From assembly GCF_026283965.1 (NCBI RefSeq), contig NZ_JAPDPD010000013.1:99418-163417 (forward strand): a DNA stretch of 64,000 nt, read 5' to 3'. Under the pieces are notes generated by a model. The model made no database searches. It was not told the origin of the DNA and saw only the letters and a program-made list of their open reading frames with translations. Shown here piece after piece: positions 57,722 to 64,000 of this stretch. The position numbers and the translations under genes are program-made. Numbering within the stretch: the first letter of the stretch is position 1; every line of letters starts with the position of its first letter. This DNA comes from Dyella subtropica (GTDB taxonomy: Bacteria; Pseudomonadota; Gammaproteobacteria; Xanthomonadales; Rhodanobacteraceae).

Positions 57722-59736
57722 GGATTGCCTCCGTCTTCCGGCGCGGCGGTGCTGGAGCTGTCGGACGGCAGCCCAGCAGGCATATCGGCGGGCGTGGCCA
57801 CAGGTGTGTCCTCAAATTCTTCCGGCGCATTCGGCACCGTCACGGTGCCTTTTTCCGGCGTGTTCTGTGCCGGCACGGCGCCGCCTTGTGCCGCCAGCCA
57901 TGCCTCCATGACCTTGCGCACGATAGGACCTGCGTCCGCGGCACCCCAGGCACCCGATTCCAGCATCGCCACCACGGCGATACGCGGTGCCTCGGTGGGC
58001 GTATAGGCGATGAACCAGGCGCGATGGCGCGTGGCCAGGTAGGCCGTGTTCTTGTTGGTGTCGTAGTCGTTGGTGCGACGGGAGAAGCGCTCGGCGGTAC
58101 CGCTCTTGCCGGCCACCACGTAGGGGAACCCGTTGAACACGCCCGCCTCCCTGGCGGTGCCACCGGCGCCGTAAATCACCGCTTCCATGCCCTGGTTCAC
58201 CACATTCCAGTCACTGGGCTTGCGGATCACCGAGGGGCCGCTCGGTGGATTGGCCAGCGGCACCGGGCGCTCCTTCACCGCGGCCGTGGCCATGACCAGC
58301 CGTGGTTCGTAAGGCGTGCCGTGGCCTGCGAACGTTGCTGTGGCATGGGCCAGCTGCAATGAGGTGACGTTCCAATAACCCTGGCCGATGCCCGCAATCA
58401 CGGTTTCACCAGGAAACCAACCGTATTTGCTGCGGGTGGCCTTCCACTCACGTGAGGGCAAGATGCCCTCCGCCTCGCCCAGCAGGTCGATGCCGGTCTT
58501 CTTGCCGAAGCCCAGGCTGCCCATCCAGCTGGCGAGACGATCGATGCCCATGTCCAGCGCGAGCTTGTAGAAGTACGTGTTAGTGGACAGCTGAATCGCA
58601 CGCACCATGTTTACCGTGCCGTTGCCACCGCGAACGTCATCACGATAACAACGCTGCTGGCCTGGGATGCAGAACTCGCCAGTGGAGAGCACGGTGTCCT
58701 CTGGCCGGCGTATGCCATATTTCAGACCACCCAGAGCGAGAAACGGTTTCACTGTCGAACCGGGCGGATAGGCGCTCTTCAGCGCGCGGTTGAGCAGTGG
58801 CTTGTCTTCGGCCGCTGTGTAGGTAGCGTAGTCGGCACGGCTGATGCCGTTGACGAACAGATTGGGGTCGAAGCTGGGCACGCTGACCATCGCCAGCACC
58901 TGGCCATTGCGCGGATCGATCGCCACCGCCGACCCAGGCCGGCCATCGAACGCATCATTGGCCGCCTTTTGCACGCGCACGTCGATGCCCAGGTAGAGGT
59001 TCTTTCCGGGCGTGGGTGGGTGGGTTTCAAGCACGCGCTGGACGCGACCATCCGCATTCACCTCGACCAACTCGTAGCCGGGCTCGCCATGCAGCATGTC
59101 CTCGTAAGAGCGCTCCAACCCGCTGCGACCCACGTGACTGGTGCCCTTGTAGCGATCGGCGTCGAGCCGGTTCATGTCATCCGCATCGATGCGCCCCACA
59201 TAACCCACCACGTGTGCGAACAACGAACCATAGGGGTAACGCCGCGTGAGATAGGGCACCACGTCCAACCCAGGGAAACGCCAGCGGTTGATGGCGAAGC
59301 GGGCGATCTCGTCCTCGGTGAGGTGCAGCTTCAGCGGAACGCTGTCGAAGCGTCGGTTCTGCCTGAGCTGCTTCTTGAATGCGTCGATATCGTCGTCGTC
59401 CAGTGGCACCACATCGCGGATCGCCGACAACATCGTCTTCATGTCGGGCACCTGCTCGGGCACTACTTCCAGCCGGAATGCGGGCACATTGTCGGCCAGC
59501 AGCACGCCGTTGCGGTCAAAAATGAGGCCGCGCGCAGGCGGGATCGCACGCGGCTTGACGCGGTTGTTTTCCGAACGCAACGCGAACTCGTCGTGGCGAT
59601 GCACCTGCAGGTACACATAGCGCGAGACCAAAACGCTCAGGCCCAGCAGGATCAGCACGAAACCGGCCAGTGCGCGCACCCGAAACAATGCGCTTTCGCC
59701 ACGGGTATCCTTGATCGAGCGCCGACGTAATGCCAT
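57718..59736 (-). CDS. mrdA: Penicillin-binding protein 2 (transpeptidase)
   Basis: 672 aa from the ATG at 59736 (MALRRRSIKD). One N-terminal membrane helix, a pedestal/dimerisation domain (RGLIFDRNGVLLADNVPAF), and the transpeptidase domain with active-site YPPGSTVKPFLALGG (SxxK), LSTNTYFYKLA (SxN) and VAGKSGTAERF (KSGT). Works with RodA in the elongasome. The C-terminal about 60 residues are a Pro/Glu/Ser-rich tail. It starts 4 bp after the mreD stop. Confidence 0.96.
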   Translation of the reverse strand: MALRRRSIKDTRGESALFRVRALAGFVLILLGLSVLVSRYVYLQVHRHDEFALRSENNRVKPRAIPPARGLIFDRNGVLLADNVPAFRLEVVPEQVPDMKTMLSAIRDVVPLDDDDIDAFKKQLRQNRRFDSVPLKLHLTEDEIARFAINRWRFPGLDVVPYLTRRYPYGSLFAHVVGYVGRIDADDMNRLDADRYKGTSHVGRSGLERSYEDMLHGEPGYELVEVNADGRVQRVLETHPPTPGKNLYLGIDVRVQKAANDAFDGRPGSAVAIDPRNGQVLAMVSVPSFDPNLFVNGISRADYATYTAAEDKPLLNRALKSAYPPGSTVKPFLALGGLKYGIRRPEDTVLSTGEFCIPGQQRCYRDDVRGGNGTVNMVRAIQLSTNTYFYKLALDMGIDRLASWMGSLGFGKKTGIDLLGEAEGILPSREWKATRSKYGWFPGETVIAGIGQGYWNVTSLQLAHATATFAGHGTPYEPRLVMATAAVKERPVPLANPPSGPSVIRKPSDWNVVNQGMEAVIYGAGGTAREAGVFNGFPYVVAGKSGTAERFSRRTNDYDTNKNTAYLATRHRAWFIAYTPTEAPRIAVVAMLESGAWGAADAGPIVRKVMEAWLAAQGGAVPAQNTPEKGTVTVPNAPEEFEDTPVATPADMPAGLPSDSSSTAAPEDGGNP

Positions 59737-59740
59737 GGCG

Positions 59741-60226
59741 CTACTGCAGACGCATGCGCATGCGCAGGTCGTCCATGAGCAGGAACAGGAACGGCCACAG
59801 CGCGGCGCCGACGAAGGGCGAGATCCACCAAGTGGCCGGTGGCAGCGGCTCGCCGGCAAAGGTGTGCACGATCAGCAACAGAACCCGATCGTTTAGCAGC
59901 AAAGCAAGCACGGCCAGCGTCTGCTGCCACATCGGGAAGAAACGCAGGCGCGAACGGAAACGCAGCGCGATGAACACCAGCGCGCACAAGCGCAGTGCCT
60001 GTTCGCCGAGCAGCACGCCATCGAGCAAGTCGGCGAACAAGCCGATGACGAAAGCCAGGCCAAGGTTTACCCGGTCATTGGATTCCAGCGACCAATAGAG
60101 CAAGAACAGCGCCGGCCAATACGGCTTGAACGGCTGTAGCGGGCCCGGCAGCGGAACCAGCATCGACAGCAGCGCAAAGGCCAGCGTGCCGACGAACCAC
60201 AGCAGGTTTACGCGTTGCTTGTTCAT
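59741..60226 (-). CDS. mreD: Rod-shape-determining membrane protein MreD
   Basis: 161 aa with about five hydrophobic helices (LLWFVGTLAFALLSMLVPLP, FKPYWPALFLLYWSLESNDR, LGLAFVIGLFADLLDGVLLG). The LFADLLDG motif is typical of MreD. The start overlaps the mreC stop by 4 bp. Confidence 0.92.
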   Translation of the reverse strand: MNKQRVNLLWFVGTLAFALLSMLVPLPGPLQPFKPYWPALFLLYWSLESNDRVNLGLAFVIGLFADLLDGVLLGEQALRLCALVFIALRFRSRLRFFPMWQQTLAVLALLLNDRVLLLIVHTFAGEPLPPATWWISPFVGAALWPFLFLLMDDLRMRMRLQ

Positions 60227-61230
60227 GGCTGTGCCGCCGGGACCGTAGTGGCCGAGGCCGGCGCCGATGGCTTAGCCACGGTCGCCCCCGGAAGCGCCTG
60301 CGTGGGCGCTGCCGCGGCATCGGACGGGCTCGGTGCCATATCTGTCGGCGGTCCCATCGGAGCACTCGGCGCAGGCGGTCCCACGGGCTCTGGCTGGTCG
60401 TGCAACAACAGTACGTACTCGCTACGGTCAAGATCGGCGGCGGGGCGCGCATGCGCCTCAAGGAACAAACCCGAAGGCGATTGACCGATCGAGCCTACTT
60501 CGCCCACGGGGAAGCCCGGCGGGAACCGCCCTCCCAAACCAGAGGTCAGCAGCTTGTCACCAGCGCGCACGTCGGCGGCCATCGGCACATTGGGCAGACT
60601 CAGCATGCCGCCGTCACGCGCACCGTAGGCCACGGTCCGCAGCCCGGTGCGTTCGACAACGACCGGCACGGCATGGTTTGGGTCGGAAACCAGCATCAGG
60701 ACCGAGGTAGTTGGCAGCACCTCGATGATCTGGCCCATCACACCGTGCGCATCGATCACTGCCTGCCCCTGCTTCACACCCTCGCGGGCGCCCAGGCTCA
60801 GCATCAACCGATGCGGTGAGCCGCCGAGGTCCACGCCGATGACGCGCGCGAGCTGCACGTTGAGCTCCAGGCTGCGCTGGGTGGCGAGCAGTTCCTTCAG
60901 ACGCTCGTTCTGCTCCGCTACGGCGGCCATGCGGTTGAGCTTGGCGTTGGCCAGCAGCAGGTCCTCGCGCAGACGCTGGTTCTGCTCAGTGAGCAGTTTG
61001 CGATCCGCGAAGGCTACGCTCAGAGTGCGCATGCCGGCCGCAGGCAACCCGGCAAGCCGGTAGATCGGCTCGACCACGACCGAGGTCGCATAGCGCATAC
61101 GCCACATCCAGCCATTGCGATGGTCGAGCACCATCAGCACCATGGCCAGGGCCAAATAAAAGATAAGGCGCAGGGTGCCGGCTACAGAGCCGGCGAACAG
61201 GGGCGAGGAATCCTCGCGCGCGAGCGCCAT
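60223..61230 (-). CDS. mreC: Rod-shape-determining protein MreC
   Basis: 335 aa. One membrane helix (IFYLALAMVLMVLDHR), a coiled coil (about residues 70-110, TEQNQRLREDLLLANAKLNR) and the beta-barrel periplasmic domain (SLGAREGVKQGQAVIDAHGV, VPVVVERTGLRTVAYG, LGGRFPPGFPVGEV). The C-terminal about 65 residues are Pro/Ala-rich and probably disordered. It links MreB to PBP2/RodA. Located 21 bp after mreB. Confidence 0.94.
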   Translation of the reverse strand: MALAREDSSPLFAGSVAGTLRLIFYLALAMVLMVLDHRNGWMWRMRYATSVVVEPIYRLAGLPAAGMRTLSVAFADRKLLTEQNQRLREDLLLANAKLNRMAAVAEQNERLKELLATQRSLELNVQLARVIGVDLGGSPHRLMLSLGAREGVKQGQAVIDAHGVMGQIIEVLPTTSVLMLVSDPNHAVPVVVERTGLRTVAYGARDGGMLSLPNVPMAADVRAGDKLLTSGLGGRFPPGFPVGEVGSIGQSPSGLFLEAHARPAADLDRSEYVLLLHDQPEPVGPPAPSAPMGPPTDMAPSPSDAAAAPTQALPGATVAKPSAPASATTVPAAQP

Positions 61231-61251
61231 CGCCTACCCCTTGCCGATGCT

Positions 61252-62343
<1,092 letters not shown>

Positions 62344-62572
62344 CTAGTCAGCCAAACCCTTGTACGCAAGGACATTCTCGTTAAGAAAGCCTTGTACGAC
62401 GGGATGATATGCGTGTTTTCCACTTCGCAGTTCAGCTTGCTGGCAGCGCAAAAAGTCGCCGAGTCGCGCGGATGTCGGTAAGATTGATTGCTTTGGTTAG
62501 GCCACTCCGCCTGGCCCTTGGTCCGACCGCGCTTGCGCGGCCTGTTCACTCGCTCGGGGACACCCACGCACC

Positions 62573-63508
62573 ATGTCTGCCGTCATCTGCGGTTCGTTGG
62601 CATACGACACCATCATGGTCTTCCAGGACCAGTTCAAGAACCACATCCTGCCCGATCAGGTGCACATCCTGAACGTCTCGTTCCTGGTGCCTCGCATGCG
62701 CCGGGAATTCGGTGGCTGCGCCGGCAACATTGCGTACAACCTTAAGCTGCTCGGCGGCGACCCGCTGCCGGTGGCCACGGTGGGTCAGGATTTCGCGCCA
62801 TATCGCGCGCACATGGAGCAATGCGGCATTCGCCTCGACTATGTGCGCGAATTCAGCGACCAGTTCACGCCGCAGTGCTTCATCACCACGGACCTGGACA
62901 ACAACCAGATCACGGCTTTCCATCCGGGCGCCATGTCCAGCGCACACGAAAACCACGTGCGTGACATCCCGGAGATCGGCTTTGCTATCGTCGCGCCGGA
63001 TGGCCGCGAGGCCATGCTGCAGCACGTGGACGAGTTCGCGTCGCGCGGCGTGCCTTTCATCTTCGATCCAGGCCAGGCCATGCCGCTCTTCAATGGTGAA
63101 GAGTTCCGCGCCATGATCGAGAAGGCCACCTATGTGATCGTCAACGACTACGAGTCGCAACTGCTGCAGTCGCGCACCGGCTGGAGTGCAGAAGAGATCG
63201 CCCAACGAGTGAAGGCTTACATTGTCACGCTCGGCCCACGCGGCTCGCTGATCCACACCGACGGCATCACGCACGAAATTCCGCCGGCCCGTGAGCGCAA
63301 GGTCGTCGACCCGACCGGTTGCGGCGATGCTTATCGTGCGGGTCTGATCTTCGGCATCATGCACGGCAAGGACTGGCAGACGATTGGCCGCATGGCGTCG
63401 CTGATGGGCGCGCTCAAGGTTGAATTCCCGGGCACGCAGAATCAGCGCTTTGACTACGCGCAATTTGCTACGGAATTCAGAGAGCAGTTCGGTTATTCAC
63501 TGGATTGA
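62573..63508 (+). CDS. PfkB-family carbohydrate/nucleoside kinase
   Basis: 311 aa. Ribokinase fold: N-terminal ICGSLAYDTIMVF and GGCAGNIAYNLKLLGG, and the C-terminal anion-hole/catalytic signature VDPTGCGDAYRAGL with the base Asp. The sequence style (FPGAMSSAHE-like FHPGAMSSAHE, VNDYE) suits the adenosine-kinase-like group found beside mreB in Xanthomonadales. Substrate not provable from sequence. Followed by a strong terminator. Confidence 0.88.
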   Translation: MSAVICGSLAYDTIMVFQDQFKNHILPDQVHILNVSFLVPRMRREFGGCAGNIAYNLKLLGGDPLPVATVGQDFAPYRAHMEQCGIRLDYVREFSDQFTPQCFITTDLDNNQITAFHPGAMSSAHENHVRDIPEIGFAIVAPDGREAMLQHVDEFASRGVPFIFDPGQAMPLFNGEEFRAMIEKATYVIVNDYESQLLQSRTGWSAEEIAQRVKAYIVTLGPRGSLIHTDGITHEIPPARERKVVDPTGCGDAYRAGLIFGIMHGKDWQTIGRMASLMGALKVEFPGTQNQRFDYAQFATEFREQFGYSLD

Positions 63509-63532
63509 TGCAAATCGCAGCTGTTGGTAAGC

Positions 63533-63561
63533 ACAAAGCCCCGCATCACGCGGGGCTTTGT
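63533..63561. terminator. Terminator of the PfkB-family kinase gene
   Basis: ACAAAGCCCCGC-atcac-GCGGGGCTTTGT is a 12-bp perfect stem, 24 bp after the stop, with a T-rich end in both directions. Confidence 0.85.
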
Positions 63562-63883
63562 CGTTTCAGGGTGATAGAAAATCCTTCTAGCCCCACCAAC
63601 CTCATCGCATTCCTTTGGATCGCACTCCCTTGCAGGGAGTGAGAATGCGGATGCTCATGCCATCACCGGTCACGCTCAATTCGATGCGCCGATCGATATG
63701 GCAGCTCTATAGCCTAGTCGTGTGCGACTTCCCCGAAAAGGGCTAAAGGCAGACACGTAGGTCGTGTACAGCACGCTACGACTCTCTGAATCATGCAATG
63801 CCGCTAACGGTTCTAGCTCAACAAGCATGCTCAAGGAAAAATGCCTTACCAGGGGGCAAAGTGTTTTTCATCACCGCAAAGAA
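63562..63883. other. About 320-bp gap between kinase and rRNA operon ends
   Basis: No gene seen on either strand. It lies between two converging terminators. Confidence 0.5.
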
Positions 63884-63915
63884 AAACCCTCCGTAGCGCG
63901 AGCTACGGAGGGTTT
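63884..63915 (-). terminator. rRNA operon terminator
   Basis: AAACCCTCCGTAGC and GCTACGGAGGGTTT form a 14-bp perfect stem with a 4-nt loop. On the minus strand it is followed by TTTTTCTTTG, directly after the 5S rRNA gene. Confidence 0.88.
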
Positions 63916-63923
63916 GGGATGAA

Positions 63924-64000
63924 GCCCCTGGCGGTGACCTACTCTTGCATGGGCAATGCCACACTACCATCGGCGCAGCTGCGTTTCACTTCCGAGTTCG
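63924..64000 (-). rRNA. rrf: 5S ribosomal RNA, 3' part (5' end beyond window)
   Basis: The complement reads CGAACTCGGAAGTGAAACGC, then CGCCGATGGTAGTGTGG and GCAAGAGTAGGTCACCGCC, the conserved 3' two thirds of bacterial 5S rRNA. The exact 3' end is placed near 63924 by analogy. The rest of the rRNA operon should lie to the right. Confidence 0.95.

Noticed and set aside
63562..63883. tRNA or small RNA gene between kinase and rRNA operon
   Set aside because: No cloverleaf or anticodon-stem pattern found by eye; the hairpins at the borders are terminators.

Overview
The window looks like a chromosomal segment of a GC-rich gammaproteobacterium of the Xanthomonadales/Lysobacterales, most likely family Rhodanobacteraceae (Dyella, Luteibacter, Rhodanobacter, Frateuria type). 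This is an inference from four things: the mreBCD-mrdA-rodA-mltB-rlpA-dacA-ybeD-lipB-lipA order, a split class II ribonucleotide reductase, an Oar-like TonB-dependent receptor, and abundant REP/MITE-like repeats. No database search was possible, so the genus is not fixed.

Layout. 0-3 kb: a metal-related cluster on the minus strand (a non-canonical NRAMP transporter and an AdoMet-decarboxylase-like protein that has lost its catalytic residues), with a CsoR-type repressor reading away from it. 3-4.5 kb: a dispersed repeat, a broken P2-type phage baseplate gene and two small genes. 4.7-6.7 kb: the potassium transporter Kup. 6.8-10.5 kb and 24.8-27.7 kb: four divergent regulator/target pairs (AraC with an AhpD-like protein, AraC with an alpha/beta hydrolase, HxlR with a membrane protein, GlxA-type AraC with an isonitrile-hydratase-like protein). 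11-24.7 kb: accessory genes, including a TonB-dependent receptor, a secreted beta-helix protein, a leucine-rich-repeat protein, a DUF5694-like protein, an M14 carboxypeptidase and a ricin-B lectin.

27.8-35.4 kb is the most plastic part. It holds a near-identical second copy of a 22.6-kb gene, an outer-membrane barrel, a truncated Rhs C-terminal toxin of NlpC/P60 type with an overlapping membrane-anchored immunity candidate, displaced small genes between short repeats, a lipoprotein bracketed by short inverted repeats, and a two-gene DUF5343 + Swt1-like HEPN operon that is the best candidate for an uncharacterised defence or toxin system.

35.5-39.4 kb: the two halves of a cobalamin-dependent ribonucleotide reductase flank a lysine/alanine-rich histone-like gene, with two NrdR-box-like sites upstream. 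39.8-48.6 kb: HtrA/Deg protease, a phosphate-binding-like protein fused to LysM, a HAD phosphatase, an M17 aminopeptidase, a DUF559 protein, an M1 aminopeptidase and a GST-like protein. 48.9-62.3 kb: tail-specific protease, lipoate synthesis (lipB, lipA), and the cell-shape and peptidoglycan cluster (dacA, rlpA, mltB, rodA, mrdA, mreD, mreC, mreB), all on the minus strand. 62.6-64 kb: a PfkB-family kinase, then the 3' end of an rRNA operon (5S rRNA, minus strand) with its terminator.
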